This document shows positions 1-9,391 of a DNA stretch of 64,000 nucleotides, piece after piece. The stretch is taken from the NCBI RefSeq assembly GCF_002833405.1, contig NZ_CP025135.1:2089501-2153500 (forward strand), given 5' to 3'. A program made the translations under genes and the position numbers. Position 1 is the first letter of the stretch. Each line of letters begins with the position of its first letter. The notes under the pieces are model-generated. The model was not told the origin of the DNA. It did not search any database and was given only the letters and a program-made list of their open reading frames with translations. This DNA is from Planococcus sp. MB-3u-03. Lineage in GTDB: Bacteria > Bacillota > Bacilli > Bacillales_A > Planococcaceae.

Positions 1-802
1 CCTGTCCTTCTTGAGCAACAGTTTCTGAAGGCGCAGCTTGTTCTTCCTGCATTGCAGCTACCCATGCATCAAAGTCTTCGCGATTAAGCGTTTTGACTTT
101 GAAATCCATCAAAGCGTGGGAAGGGCCGCAAAGCTCGGCACATTTACCGAAGTAAACGCCTTCTTCAAGTTCTGAAGATTCTTTATCGAATTCCAAATAG
201 AAGGTGTTGACGTTTTCAGGGTTGACGTCGAGTTTACCGCCAACAGAAGGAATCCAGAACGAGTGCTTAACGTCTGCAGCAATCAAATTGAAGTAGACGC
301 GTTCGCCAGTCGGGACGACCAGTTCCTGTGCAGTGATGATTTCCTGTTCAGGATACTCGAATTCCCACCAGTAAAGTTTCCCGGTTACATTGACCGTCAA
401 GTTTTCGGCCACGCCGTCTTCATCCTGTGCGTCCATCGCCGTGACATCAGCCAGGTCGAATGTTGAGTAGACCGTCGGAACAGCGAGGATCAAAAGCAGG
501 ACGATTGGAATTGCTGTCCAGATAAACTCAAGACGCGCGCTTCCTTCGACTTGTTCAGGGATCATGTCCTCCCCTACTTTTGAACGGCGGAATTTCACAA
601 TTGCCAATACATAGATGATAGTGACGACGACGATAACGAATAACATGACAATGGATGACAAAATCAGCAAGTTGAACTGATCTTGTGCAACCTTACCAGC
701 CGGTATCAGCGTCGAGATCTCTTCGCGCCCGCAGCCTGAAAGAAAAACAAGCAATGCGGTCATCAAGGCGAAGAGGCGCCATTTCTTAGGTCCTTTCATC
801 AT
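1..802 (-). CDS. ctaC: Cytochrome c oxidase subunit II (partial, C-terminus outside window)
   Basis: This is the N-terminal 267 residues of subunit II of a haem-copper terminal oxidase; the gene runs off the left edge. A lipoprotein signal with lipobox LSGC (Cys24) is followed by two membrane helices (about residues 44-66 and 82-105). The extracellular CuA domain has the His in KHSFW and the CAELCGPSH motif, whose Cys, Cys and His bind the binuclear copper centre that accepts electrons from cytochrome c. Start chosen at the first of two consecutive ATGs, preceded by GAGAGGGG. It lies 55 bp downstream of ctaB on the same strand, the usual ctaB-ctaC order. Whether it carries the fused C-terminal cytochrome c domain of Bacillus caa3 oxidases cannot be seen here. 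Confidence 0.95.
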   Translation of the reverse strand, partial: MMKGPKKWRLFALMTALLVFLSGCGREEISTLIPAGKVAQDQFNLLILSSIVMLFVIVVVTIIYVLAIVKFRRSKVGEDMIPEQVEGSARLEFIWTAIPIVLLLILAVPTVYSTFDLADVTAMDAQDEDGVAENLTVNVTGKLYWWEFEYPEQEIITAQELVVPTGERVYFNLIAADVKHSFWIPSVGGKLDVNPENVNTFYLEFDKESSELEEGVYFGKCAELCGPSHALMDFKVKTLNREDFDAWVAAMQEEQAAPSETVAQEGQ

Positions 803-857
803 AGCTTTTCATACCCCTCTCTGAATAAAATGTTTTACAGTTAAGTAAAAGAGAAAT

Positions 858-1775
858 TTAGACGAATACTGCAAAAATGATCATCGAGACAAATAGAATC
901 GTCATATAGTTCAACGAATAGATGAACATTTTCTTCGCCCATTTCAAATCATCAGCTGCTTTGAAGCCCCGGATCGCAAGAACAAGCCATCCGATATTCA
1001 ACGCTGTTGCTAAGATGATGAAGCCTATCCCAAGTTCCATAAGCAGGAACGGCAATGGGAAAAGCAGTAAAATCCATGCAAGCATCGATTTTTTTGTCCG
1101 GTGGAATCCTTTGACCACCGGTAGCATCGGAATATTTGCAGCCCGATACTCTTCCGTCCGTTTCATGGCAAGCGCATAAAAATGCGGCGGCTGCCAGATG
1201 AACATAATCAGAAACAGCGCCCATGCGCCCGTACCGAGCGCCGGCTCCACCGCAGCCCAGCCGATTAGCGGCGGGATTGCGCCGGAAATGCTGCCGACGA
1301 TCGTGTTGCCGACATGCCGTCTCTTCGACCACATCGAATAGAGAACAACATAAGCCAAGATGCCGGCGATTCCAAACAGACCTGCTGAAACAGAAGCGGA
1401 AAACAAAAAGAGTTCGCCTATAACGATGAAAGAAATGGCGAGTGCCAAGACAGCGGATGGCTTGAACCTGCCCGTAACTGTCGGACGGGCTCTCTTGCTG
1501 GCCATCAATGGGTCAATATCTGTGTCGATATAATTATTCATCGCCGCAGACCCCGCAATGATCAATGCCGAACCGACGATCGTGTAGACGAGAATATCCA
1601 TGTGATCAAGGAAATTCTTATCCGAAAACTGGAAAGCGAGCCACAGCCCCGTAAAGACGGTAATTAAATTGGAATTGACAATCCCAATCTTAATAAGTGC
1701 CAGAAAATCTTTAGTGAACGTGCTCGATTCTACAGCATCGGTCGGTTCTGCAGACAAAGACCGGCCGTTTGACAT
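858..1775 (-). CDS. ctaB: Protohaem IX farnesyltransferase (haem O synthase)
   Basis: UbiA-superfamily prenyltransferase of 305 aa that adds farnesyl to protohaem, giving haem O, the precursor of haem A for cytochrome oxidase. The family Asp-rich motif is seen as NNYIDTDIDPLMASKRARPT, with many hydrophobic helices after it. A longer frame opens at 1805, but ATG at 1775 (MSNGRSL) has a strong AAAGGAGGGAG site 6 bases upstream, so I chose it. ctaC follows on the same strand and ctaA (haem O to haem A) is divergent, the arrangement known from B. subtilis. Confidence 0.96.
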   Translation of the reverse strand: MSNGRSLSAEPTDAVESSTFTKDFLALIKIGIVNSNLITVFTGLWLAFQFSDKNFLDHMDILVYTIVGSALIIAGSAAMNNYIDTDIDPLMASKRARPTVTGRFKPSAVLALAISFIVIGELFLFSASVSAGLFGIAGILAYVVLYSMWSKRRHVGNTIVGSISGAIPPLIGWAAVEPALGTGAWALFLIMFIWQPPHFYALAMKRTEEYRAANIPMLPVVKGFHRTKKSMLAWILLLFPLPFLLMELGIGFIILATALNIGWLVLAIRGFKAADDLKWAKKMFIYSLNYMTILFVSMIIFAVFV

Positions 1776-2121
1776 ATAACTCCCTCCTTTCAAAGTTGTA
1801 AGCATATTCCGCTAACCATAACTATATCTAAATTCCAGCTTTTTTTCTACATATTACTGAAATTTCCTGATATAAATGATGATTTCACGCAATTGGTCTT
1901 ACAAATATTCATCTCTAATCATACAGTAGCCCCCTCGTTATTTTAAGATAGAAAAAACGCTGTTTTTGAACAGTTTGTGAAGGTCTCTATTATTATGTCC
2001 AATTCTTGAAAGTTTAAGCGAACACCCATTTCTCGTTGTATTTTAAACGCAGTTTCGCTATCATCAAGTATGCAGGTTATCGTTAACGCTAAAAGTTTTT
2101 CTAAAAAAAGTAGGTGGCATT
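1776..2121. other. ctaB-ctaA divergent intergenic region
   Basis: AT-rich region of about 345 bp between the divergent haem genes. It should hold both promoters, but I see no convincing -35/-10 pair on either strand. In B. subtilis ctaA is activated by ResD; I could not identify a ResD site by eye. No RNA gene or supportable small ORF was found. Confidence 0.5.
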
Positions 2122-3039
2122 TTGAAAAGCAACATTTATATAAAAATATTCGGGGTTCTTGCATCTGTCGGCATGCTGCTCATCCTCCTCGGCGGGGCTT
2201 TGGTAACCAAAACCGACAGCGGCATGGGCTGCGGTCGCAACTGGCCGGACTGCAACGGCAATTTAATTCCACGGGAAATCACCCCTGAAGTGCTGATCGA
2301 GTTCTCCCACCGCCTGGTGACGGGCGTGGTTGGAATTTTGATTGTGGTGTTAGCTGTATGGGCTTGGCGCAAGTTCGGCCATGTGCGGGAAACGAAGTTC
2401 CTTGCCTTCATGGCGGTCTTCTTCCTCGTGCTGCAAGCATTGATCGGGGCTGCTCAAGTTCTATGGGGCCAAGGCGATTTCATCCTCGCGCTTCACTTCG
2501 GGATTTCCCTGCTGTCGTTTGCCGCTGTCCTGCTGTTGACCTTGTTGATCTTTGAAGTGGATCGCAAGTTCGATGCGGACCGCGTGCAAATCGGCCGCAC
2601 ATTGAAATTCCACACGCTCGGCGTTGCGCTGTATTCTTATGTCGTCGTCTACACCGGCGCTCTTGTTCGCCATACGGAATCAAGCCTGATCTGCTCCGAT
2701 TGGCCGTTGTGCCGAAACGATCAGTTTGCGTTGCCAAGCAATATGTATGAATGGGTCCAAATGGGCCACCGCTTCGCAGCTGCGCTCATCGTTATCTGGA
2801 TCGGCGTTATCGCGCTGCATGCGTATCGCCATTACCGCGACCAGCGGGTCATCTATTGGGGCTGGCTCATCGCCTTTGCAATCGTGCTTCTCCAAGCCAC
2901 GTCCGGAATGCTCGTGGTCTTGACGAAGTTGAATCTGGCGGTTGCCTTGCTCCACTCCTTGCTTATCTCGATGCTTTTCGGATTGTTATGTTATATGGTC
3001 CTTCTCGTATCCAGAAGCAAGTTCATCAAATCCAAATAA
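2122..3039 (+). CDS. ctaA: Haem A synthase
   Basis: Eight-helix membrane enzyme (305 aa) oxidising haem O to haem A for cytochrome oxidase. Family features are present: TKTDSGMGCGRNWPDC near the first helix, conserved His in EFSHRLV and ALHFG in the N-half, a Cys pair in LICSDWPLC, and His in MGHRFAA and LLHSLL in the C-half. The N- and C-halves are internally similar, as in the family. The start is TTG, with AGGTGG five bases upstream. Divergent from ctaB; ends at a terminator shared with pyc. Confidence 0.96.
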   Translation: MKSNIYIKIFGVLASVGMLLILLGGALVTKTDSGMGCGRNWPDCNGNLIPREITPEVLIEFSHRLVTGVVGILIVVLAVWAWRKFGHVRETKFLAFMAVFFLVLQALIGAAQVLWGQGDFILALHFGISLLSFAAVLLLTLLIFEVDRKFDADRVQIGRTLKFHTLGVALYSYVVVYTGALVRHTESSLICSDWPLCRNDQFALPSNMYEWVQMGHRFAAALIVIWIGVIALHAYRHYRDQRVIYWGWLIAFAIVLLQATSGMLVVLTKLNLAVALLHSLLISMLFGLLCYMVLLVSRSKFIKSK

Positions 3040-3041
3040 AA

Positions 3042-3066
3042 AATCCGGTGCAATTTGCACCGGATT
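3042..3066. terminator. Bidirectional terminator ctaA / pyc
   Basis: Perfect hairpin built on CCGGTGCAA/TTGCACCGG, with A-rich and T-rich flanks, between the convergent ends of ctaA and pyc; it can end transcription from both sides. Confidence 0.9.
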
Positions 3067-3074
3067 TTTTTATT

Positions 3075-6000
3075 TTATTTTGATTCCATTTCAATGAGCA
3101 AGTCGCCCGTTGAAATGCCGTCGCCGGCTGTTACATAAATTTCCTGGATGGTACCGTCAAATGGCGCTTGAACTGTTGTTTCCATCTTCATCGCTTCTGT
3201 GACAAGAAGATGATCGCCGCGCTTCACTTTCAGCCCTTTTTCCCCGACTACTTTCAGGACAGTGCCAGGCATTGTCGCTGCAATATGATTTTCTTTTGTC
3301 GGATCGGCTTTCGGTTTTGCTGCTGAATCGGTTTCAACCGTCATATCCTGAATGCTGATTTCACGTGGTTGACCGTTCAATTCGAAATAGATGATGCGCG
3401 TACCGTCTTTTTGCGGTTCGCCTATGGATACCAGCTTGATCATCAAAGTCTTGCCTTTTTCGATCTCGACTTCGATTTCTTCGCTAAGACGCATGCCATA
3501 GAGGAAGGTCAAGGTATCAAGGACCGATACGTCCCCAAAGGTCTGGTTCGTCACGCTATACTCTTCGAATACTTTCGGGTACAGCGCATAGGCCAACACT
3601 TCGTGGCTTGTGACTGGGCGCTCCAGGCGTTTGAACAATGTATCACGGATCGCGTCGAAGTCAGCAGGTTCGAGCAGTTCGCCCGGACGCACTGTAATCG
3701 GCTCGCGTTCTTTCAAGATCACTTTTTGCAATTCTTTCGGGAAGCCGCCGTGCGGTTGGCCGATATAGCCTTCGAAGAACTCGATGACCGATTCAGGGAA
3801 ATCGATATTCTCTCCGCGTGTCAGCACTGTTTTTTCATCTAATTCGTTCTGGACCATGAACAAAGCCATGTCGCCTACGACTTTCGATGACGGCGTAACT
3901 TTCACGACATCGCCGAACAGCATGTTGACGCGGGAATACATTTCTTTCACTTCTTCCCAGCGCATGCCGAGACCGACCGCTTTTGCCTGCTGCTGCAGGT
4001 TGCTGTACTGTCCGCCCGGCATTTCGTGGACATAAATCTCGGAATGCGGGCTGTTCATGCCGCTTTCGAAGTCACTGTAGTACTTGCGGACATCTTCCCA
4101 ATAATGGGACATGGTCTCAAGAGACTCGATATCCGCTCTGATTTTCCGCTTGCCGCCGCTCATCGCATAATACAGCGAGTTGGCGCTTGGCTGCGATGTA
4201 AGCCCTGCCATTGTGCCAAGGGCCGTATCAACGATATCGACACCCGCTTCAATCGCTTTGGAATATAGGTAGATGCCGTTTCCGCTCGTATCATGCGTGT
4301 GCAAATGGATCGGCAAGGAAACCGTATCCTTCAGTTCAGAAACGAGGCGGTACGCAGCTTCCGGCTTCAATAGGCCGGCCATGTCTTTGATTGCCAGGAT
4401 ATGGGCGCCTGCTGCTTCGAGCTCTTTCGCCATATCCTTATAGTATTGAACCGTGTATTTATCGCGGCTCGGGTCAAGAATGTCTCCTGTATAGCAAATC
4501 GCTGCTTCTGCGACTTTGCCGGAGTTGCGGACTTCATCGATGGCAACTTCCATCCCTTTAATCCAGTTGAGGCTGTCGAAAATACGGAATACGTCGATTC
4601 CAGCTTCAGCCGATGTCCGCGCAAACTCGCGGATGACATTATCCGGATAGTTTTTATAGCCGACTGCATTCGCTCCGCGGAACAACATCTGGAACAAGAC
4701 GTTCGGAATGTCTTCACGCAATTTGATGAGGCGCTGCCATGGGTCTTCCTTCAAGAAACGGTAAGACACATCGAAGGTCGCCCCTCCCCACATTTCCATG
4801 GAGAACAAATCACTTTGAAGCCGAGCAGTTTCTTTCGCGACTGCAAACATATCGTGTGAACGCATGCGCGTTGCCAATAGCGATTGATGGGCATCGCGAA
4901 GAGTCGTATCCGTGAGCAGCACGTCATCTTGCTCGAGGATCCACTTCGTCAATCCTTCCGGGCCACGCTCATCGAGGATCTGTTTTGTGCCTTGTGGAAC
5001 TTCCGTGATGATGTCGATTTCCGGTTTGCGTGGTGCTGCATGGATCGGTTTCTTTTTCTTTTCGATTCCCGGGAAGCCATTGACCGTCACATTGCCGATA
5101 TAGGTGAGCAATTTCGTTCCACGGTCTTGGCGAACAGGGAATTTGAACAATTCCGGAGTACTGTCGATAAAGCTCGTGTCAAAATCTCCATTGATGAAAT
5201 TTTGATGTTTTACTACATTTTCAAGGAACGGGATATTCGTTTTGATGCCGCGGATACGGAATTCCTGCAAGTTGCGGTCCATCTTCGCTGCCGCTTCTTT
5301 GAACGTCGTTGCCCAAGTGGACACTTTAACGAGCAATGAATCGTAATACGGGGAAATGACCGCTCCCTGGAAACCGTTTCCGGCATCCAAGCGTACGCCA
5401 AATCCGCCGCCTGAACGGTAGACCATCAGTTTTCCGGCATCCGGCATGAAATCATTCAATGGATCTTCTGTTGTCACACGCGATTGAATCGCGAATCCGA
5501 ACAAAGGGATATCTTCTTGTTTCGGGATGGCGATCGTTTCACTATGCAGCATGTGCCCGCGGGCGATATGAATCTGCGCATGGACGATATCGATGCCTGT
5601 GACCATTTCAGTGATCGTGTGTTCAACTTGGATGCGGGGGTTTACTTCGATAAAGTAAAATTCATCTCCCGCCACCAGGAATTCAACTGTCCCGGCATTT
5701 ATGTAATCGATGTTTTTCATTAATTTTACGGCAGCATCGCAAATTTCGTTGCGCAATTTTTTGCTGATCGAGTTGGATGGGGCGATTTCCACGACTTTCT
5801 GGTGGCGCCGCTGAATGGAGCAGTCACGTTCATACAGATGGACGACATTTCCTTCTGCATCGCCGAGGATCTGCACTTCGATGTGTTTCGGTTTGTCTAC
5901 GAATTTTTCCACATACATTTCGTCGGAACCGAAGGCAGCTTTCGCTTCGGATTTCGCACGTTCGTAAGATGATGCCAGTTCACTGGCGTCTTTGACGATG

Positions 6001-6515
6001 CGCATGCCGCGTCCGCCACCGCCTAGTGATGCTTTGATCATCAATGGGAATCCGGCTTGTTCAGCAAATGCCTCTACTTCCGCCAATGATTCGACAGGGC
6101 CGTCCGTTCCCGGAATGACAGGGATGCCTGCAGCAATCGCCTGGTCACGGGCTTTGACTTTATCGCCGAACATATCGAGATGGCGGGATGTCGGCCCGAT
6201 GAATACGATGCCTTCTTCTTCACAGCGCCGCGCAAAATGCACGTTTTCGGATAAGAATCCGTACCCTGGGTGAATGGCATCCACTCCTGAGTCCTTGGCG
6301 ATGCGAATGATGTCTTCAATGTCCAAATAAGCATCGATCGGCTTTTTGCCTTTGCCGACTAAATACGATTCGTCAGCTTTGTAACGATGAAACGAACCGC
6401 TGTCTTCCTGCGAATAAATCGCAACTGTCCGAAGATTCAGTTCTGTACAGGCGCGGAAGATCCGAATTGCAATTTCTCCGCGGTTGGCTACTAAGATCTT
6501 GTTAATCTCTTTCAC
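3075..6515 (-). CDS. pyc: Pyruvate carboxylase
   Basis: Biotin enzyme of about 1146 aa making oxaloacetate from pyruvate, bicarbonate and ATP (anaplerosis). Domains in order: biotin carboxylase with ATP-grasp (about 1-450, begins ILVANRGEIAIR, glycine loop KASLGGGGRGMR), carboxyltransferase (about 530-830, LLTDTTLRDAHQSLLATR, metal-site HLHTHDTSG), allosteric linker, and C-terminal biotin carrier with EAMKMETTV, whose second Lys is biotinylated. A frame opens at GTG 6527, but that GTG abuts AAAGG; GTG 6515 is better spaced and gives KEINKILVANRGE, close to the B. subtilis N-terminus. Lies just downstream of ftsW. In B. subtilis, PycA is modulated by the c-di-AMP protein DarB, encoded here at 39.1 kb. 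Confidence 0.97.
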   Translation of the reverse strand: MKEINKILVANRGEIAIRIFRACTELNLRTVAIYSQEDSGSFHRYKADESYLVGKGKKPIDAYLDIEDIIRIAKDSGVDAIHPGYGFLSENVHFARRCEEEGIVFIGPTSRHLDMFGDKVKARDQAIAAGIPVIPGTDGPVESLAEVEAFAEQAGFPLMIKASLGGGGRGMRIVKDASELASSYERAKSEAKAAFGSDEMYVEKFVDKPKHIEVQILGDAEGNVVHLYERDCSIQRRHQKVVEIAPSNSISKKLRNEICDAAVKLMKNIDYINAGTVEFLVAGDEFYFIEVNPRIQVEHTITEMVTGIDIVHAQIHIARGHMLHSETIAIPKQEDIPLFGFAIQSRVTTEDPLNDFMPDAGKLMVYRSGGGFGVRLDAGNGFQGAVISPYYDSLLVKVSTWATTFKEAAAKMDRNLQEFRIRGIKTNIPFLENVVKHQNFINGDFDTSFIDSTPELFKFPVRQDRGTKLLTYIGNVTVNGFPGIEKKKKPIHAAPRKPEIDIITEVPQGTKQILDERGPEGLTKWILEQDDVLLTDTTLRDAHQSLLATRMRSHDMFAVAKETARLQSDLFSMEMWGGATFDVSYRFLKEDPWQRLIKLREDIPNVLFQMLFRGANAVGYKNYPDNVIREFARTSAEAGIDVFRIFDSLNWIKGMEVAIDEVRNSGKVAEAAICYTGDILDPSRDKYTVQYYKDMAKELEAAGAHILAIKDMAGLLKPEAAYRLVSELKDTVSLPIHLHTHDTSGNGIYLYSKAIEAGVDIVDTALGTMAGLTSQPSANSLYYAMSGGKRKIRADIESLETMSHYWEDVRKYYSDFESGMNSPHSEIYVHEMPGGQYSNLQQQAKAVGLGMRWEEVKEMYSRVNMLFGDVVKVTPSSKVVGDMALFMVQNELDEKTVLTRGENIDFPESVIEFFEGYIGQPHGGFPKELQKVILKEREPITVRPGELLEPADFDAIRDTLFKRLERPVTSHEVLAYALYPKVFEEYSVTNQTFGDVSVLDTLTFLYGMRLSEEIEVEIEKGKTLMIKLVSIGEPQKDGTRIIYFELNGQPREISIQDMTVETDSAAKPKADPTKENHIAATMPGTVLKVVGEKGLKVKRGDHLLVTEAMKMETTVQAPFDGTIQEIYVTAGDGISTGDLLIEMESK

Positions 6516-6530
6516 TCCGACGCACACCCT

Positions 6531-7693
6531 TTACTTTTTCGTTTTTTCGTATTTATTGAACATGGAAACATTCATTAATACTCCCATAGCTAACGATAAC
6601 AAAATTACCGAAGTTCCGCCATAGCTGATAAATGGAAGTGTCACCCCTGTCAGCGGGATGATGCCCGAAAGCCCACCCAGATTGACGAAAGACTGGATGC
6701 CGATCATGCTTGCGACACCTGCTGCAAGCATGCGCGCAAGTGGGTCGCTGGTGGTCATGGCGATCCACAACCCGCGCAGGACAACAAAGCCCAATCCGCC
6801 GATGACGACGAAGACGCCTAGAACGCCGAGCTCTTCAGCGATAACCGACATGATGAAATCGGTATGGGGCTCTGGCAAATAGCCGAGCTTCTGGATGGAC
6901 TGGCCAAGGCCGAGGCCACTAAGCCCCCCTGAGCCGATTGCCAAATAGCCGTTAACGATTTGGAAGCCGAACCCAAGCTCATCGGAAAATGGGTTGAAGA
7001 AGGCATCGATACGCCCTACCCGTTTTTCCGTGAAAATCAGGTCTTTGGCAAAAATCATTGCCGGGATAATGAATACCGCGGCAGCTGCAATGACGATGCC
7101 CGCCAATTTCACGAATGGCTTCAGGCGGACACCTGAAGCTGCCATCACTGACAAGCCGACTGCGCCGATGATGACCATCGAGCCCAAATCCGGCTCTAGG
7201 AAGACCAGCAGCAAAACAGCTGTCAAAATGATGACCGGCGGGATGATCGATTCGTTCAGTTTGTTGATGGACCCATTGCGGTATTTATTGGAAAACACGC
7301 CAGCTAAATAAAAGATCAAGCCGACTTTGGCGACTTCCGACGGCTGGATATTGGCGAAGCCGAGGCTGATCCAGCTTTTCGCGCCGCCTGCCGCAAATCC
7401 GATAAAGTGGACGAGGATAAGCCCGCAAAGATGACAGCGAGTACGGTCGCCATCATCCATTTTCTTGAAATGCTTATAGGGAACACGGCAGCGAGCAGGA
7501 ATACTGGATAAGCGATGGCCAAGTTGACTAATTGCTGTATGTAGAAACGGTCCGGGGAATCATTATAATAGTTCACGGACCAGGCCATGCTCGAGGAGTA
7601 AATCATGATCAGGCCAAAAATGGTCAGCGCCAGGTAGGCAAAGAGAAGCGGATAGTCTATGTACTTGCCGTATTTCTTGATGTAGGATTTCAT
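6531..7693 (-). pseudogene. ftsW: FtsW/RodA-family lipid II polymerase, split by a single-base frameshift
   Basis: SEDS-family septal peptidoglycan glycosyltransferase with about ten membrane helices. The N-terminal part (from ATG 7693, MKSYIKKYGKYIDYP) and C-terminal part are in different frames. The frame changes near 7421-7425, within GCGGGC on the coding strand; restoring one G or C rejoins AVIFAG to LILVHFIGFAAGG. The joined product is about 387 aa, close to B. subtilis FtsW. Family motifs are intact: GGAKSWISLG, QPSEVAK, FLEPDLG, PEPHTDFI, and the C-terminal GVTLPFISYGGTS. Position between pyc and ylaN matches B. subtilis ftsW, which is essential there, so an assembly error is likelier than a true pseudogene. 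Confidence 0.85.
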
Positions 7694-7733
7694 TGTTTTT
7701 ATACCTCATTCAATTGGATTCATTAGTAAAAAA

Positions 7734-7756
7734 ACTCAAACTGGAATCGTTTGAGT
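7734..7756 (-). terminator. Terminator of ylaN
   Basis: Perfect 8-bp stem ACTCAAAC/GTTTGAGT with a 7-base loop, followed on the minus strand by a long T run, just after the ylaN stop and before ftsW. Confidence 0.85.
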
Positions 7757-7762
7757 TTTGGA

Positions 7763-8044
7763 TCATTTATTTGTATACGCGTCATGGAGGATGGACAGTT
7801 TCTTCTCCAGCGTATCCATTAAATTTTTACCGGTCTCACGTTCGATCAGGCCGAGTTTGACGGCAAAATCGATTTCCCGTGATAAGCCAAACATTTGCGT
7901 ATCAAGAACTTCTTCATATAAAGGGCAGGAAGGCAATGTAAGATGATCCATCTGCACCTTGATCAATTGCTCAATTTTCTCTGCATCAGCTTTAAGGAGT
8001 TCCAGCGCTTTTTGTTGATAAGTCTGTTCTTCTGTATGTTCCAT
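7763..8044 (-). CDS. ylaN: YlaN family protein (DUF1507)
   Basis: Small acidic, all-helical cytoplasmic protein of 93 aa, the same length as B. subtilis YlaN. The characteristic core [21 protein letters not shown] is present. YlaN is reported to be essential in B. subtilis and to act with Fur in iron homeostasis; this is family knowledge and nothing in this sequence tests it. The neighbouring ftsW matches the B. subtilis order. Confidence 0.9.
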   Translation of the reverse strand: MEHTEEQTYQQKALELLKADAEKIEQLIKVQMDHLTLPSCPLYEEVLDTQMFGLSREIDFAVKLGLIERETGKNLMDTLEKKLSILHDAYTNK

Positions 8045-8208
8045 GAGGACTCCCCCATCACTTGTATTTCTGCTCCATTAGCCTGTTTAAAGTGTATCTT
8101 TTACGCTGTCAAATTGCAAGTCTCTCATGAAAGGGATTAAACCCTTTGGGAATTGTGGGCGAACAGTTATACTGAAGAAGAGAGATACTATAATGGAGGG
8201 TTTTATTT

Positions 8209-8715
8209 ATGGAATTCATCATACCGTTTAAAGGGGAAGTCACATACAAACTGACCTTGGATCCGACCGTGTGGATTTTCGACGACCGCAAACTGGATCT
8301 TAAGACATTCTTCACGGAAGAACATGTCGACAAGGATGATCTTGAAGAATACAAACGCGGCATGGGCGAACATTGGTCGCGTGAAATTATGGAAGGCGCC
8401 ACCGTTCCGCCAACCTTGAACTCCGAAAAGAAATACAAGCGCCAGGAAAAACAAGACATGCTGACGGGCACATTCGGCATGCGCTTCCAACCATTCCTCG
8501 ATAATGCAGAGCCGGCTGACGGCGCATCGAAAGTCGTGTTCGAAACCGCTTCAGGTGAACATGATTTCCCGATCGAAGATGCCAAGCAATTGATCTTTAA
8601 ATTCAGCCAGGACGGAAAGCCTCTTCGCGAAGACGGGCCGGTCCATATCCTGTTGCCGGACGGCTCGAATGCCGATCAGCCGATTACCCATGTCTCTGCC
8701 ATCCGGGTCGAATAG
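8209..8715 (+). CDS. YlaL-like conserved protein of unknown function
   Basis: Soluble acidic protein of 168 aa with no signal peptide or membrane segment. It begins with a short beta-rich part (MEFIIPFKGEVTYKLTLDPT, then VWIFDDRKLDL) and has a second half with GEHDFPIEDAKQL and PVHILLPDGSN. It resembles B. subtilis YlaL in position and, as far as I recall, in sequence. ATG has GGAGGG eight bases upstream. It begins a probable three-gene unit with the ylaI homologue (11 bp gap) and a membrane protein. No catalytic motif was recognised, so no function is assigned. Confidence 0.75.
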   Translation: MEFIIPFKGEVTYKLTLDPTVWIFDDRKLDLKTFFTEEHVDKDDLEEYKRGMGEHWSREIMEGATVPPTLNSEKKYKRQEKQDMLTGTFGMRFQPFLDNAEPADGASKVVFETASGEHDFPIEDAKQLIFKFSQDGKPLREDGPVHILLPDGSNADQPITHVSAIRVE

Positions 8716-8726
8716 GAGGAATAACT

Positions 8727-8930
8727 ATGCGTGTTCAATGTGTCATCTGCGATAAGATCGAAGAATTGGAAGACGATACGCTGCAAGCTAAGCGCCTGCG
8801 CAACCGGCCGATCCACACCCATATGTGCGAAGAATGCCACGACCGCATCACCAAACGGACCGAAGAACGCCTAGCGACGGGTCATTTCCATTTCTTCCGC
8901 AGCTCCCGCAGCATCGAGGATGATTTCTGA
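8727..8930 (+). CDS. ylaI: YlaI family small zinc-finger-like protein (DUF2197)
   Basis: 67 aa protein with two Cys pairs, CVIC near residues 5-8 and CEEC near 35-38, likely a zinc knuckle. The signature LQAKRLRNRPIHTHMCEECHDRI, here split by the second Cys pair, is typical of YlaI. Function unknown. Strong site GGAGGAATAACT before the ATG. Its TGA overlaps the ATG of the next gene, so the two are translationally coupled. Confidence 0.88.
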   Translation: MRVQCVICDKIEELEDDTLQAKRLRNRPIHTHMCEECHDRITKRTEERLATGHFHFFRSSRSIEDDF

Positions 8931-9379
8931 TGAAAATACTAAAAGGGTTATGGATCGGTTTTTGGAGCGGCCTCATTCTTGGATTGTTGCTGAAGTGGAT
9001 GCAGGCAGTAACCGGCGTCCGGAATTATGAATTGCTGTTGAATGTCGACTTTATCCCGCTAGTCAATCAAGTGAACTGGTCGGAGCTGACCGAGTTCGTA
9101 TTTCATTTGATCATCTCGCTGGTGATCGGTATCGTCTATGTGTATATTGCCAAACGCCGCAACTATACATTCGGTCAATTGACGATCATTAGCTTGGTGC
9201 TAACCTTGCCGACCTACATCCTGTTTTTCCCGCTGGCCATCTTGGCGGTGGAAGCCGATGTCCCGGAACCGACCGATATGGGTGCGTTCCTGTATTGGAT
9301 CTTGGCACATCTGACATATGCACTGCTCTTGCCGATCCTTTATAAAACATTTGAACGCAAAAACGCTGCCTCTCATTGA
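8930..9379 (+). CDS. Predicted four-helix membrane protein, function unknown
   Basis: 149 aa hydrophobic protein with about four membrane helices (near residues 5-25, 55-78, 84-106 and 118-138) and a short basic C-terminus. No family was recognised. It overlaps the ylaI stop by one base (TGATG). At its other end it overlaps the convergent ylaH-like gene by 7 bp, and its last codons form one arm of a terminator hairpin. Confidence 0.75.
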   Translation: MKILKGLWIGFWSGLILGLLLKWMQAVTGVRNYELLLNVDFIPLVNQVNWSELTEFVFHLIISLVIGIVYVYIAKRRNYTFGQLTIISLVLTLPTYILFFPLAILAVEADVPEPTDMGAFLYWILAHLTYALLLPILYKTFERKNAASH

Positions 9380-9391
9380 GAAGCAGCGTTT
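9361..9391. terminator. Terminator hairpin within overlapping convergent gene ends
   Basis: Near-perfect inverted repeat AAACGCTGC-C-TCTCA / TGAGA-A-GCAGCGTTT lying inside the last codons of both convergent genes. The T-rich flanks are short, so it may act in both directions with moderate strength. Confidence 0.7.

Noticed and set aside
1943..2164. 73-aa minus-strand frame upstream of ctaA
   Set aside because: No ribosome site, composition unlike the neighbours, and it overlaps the ctaA start and promoter region.
8189..8194. TATAAT just before the ylaL-like gene, apparently a -10 box
   Set aside because: It lies directly against the GGAGGG ribosome site, so a transcript from it would start inside or after that site.
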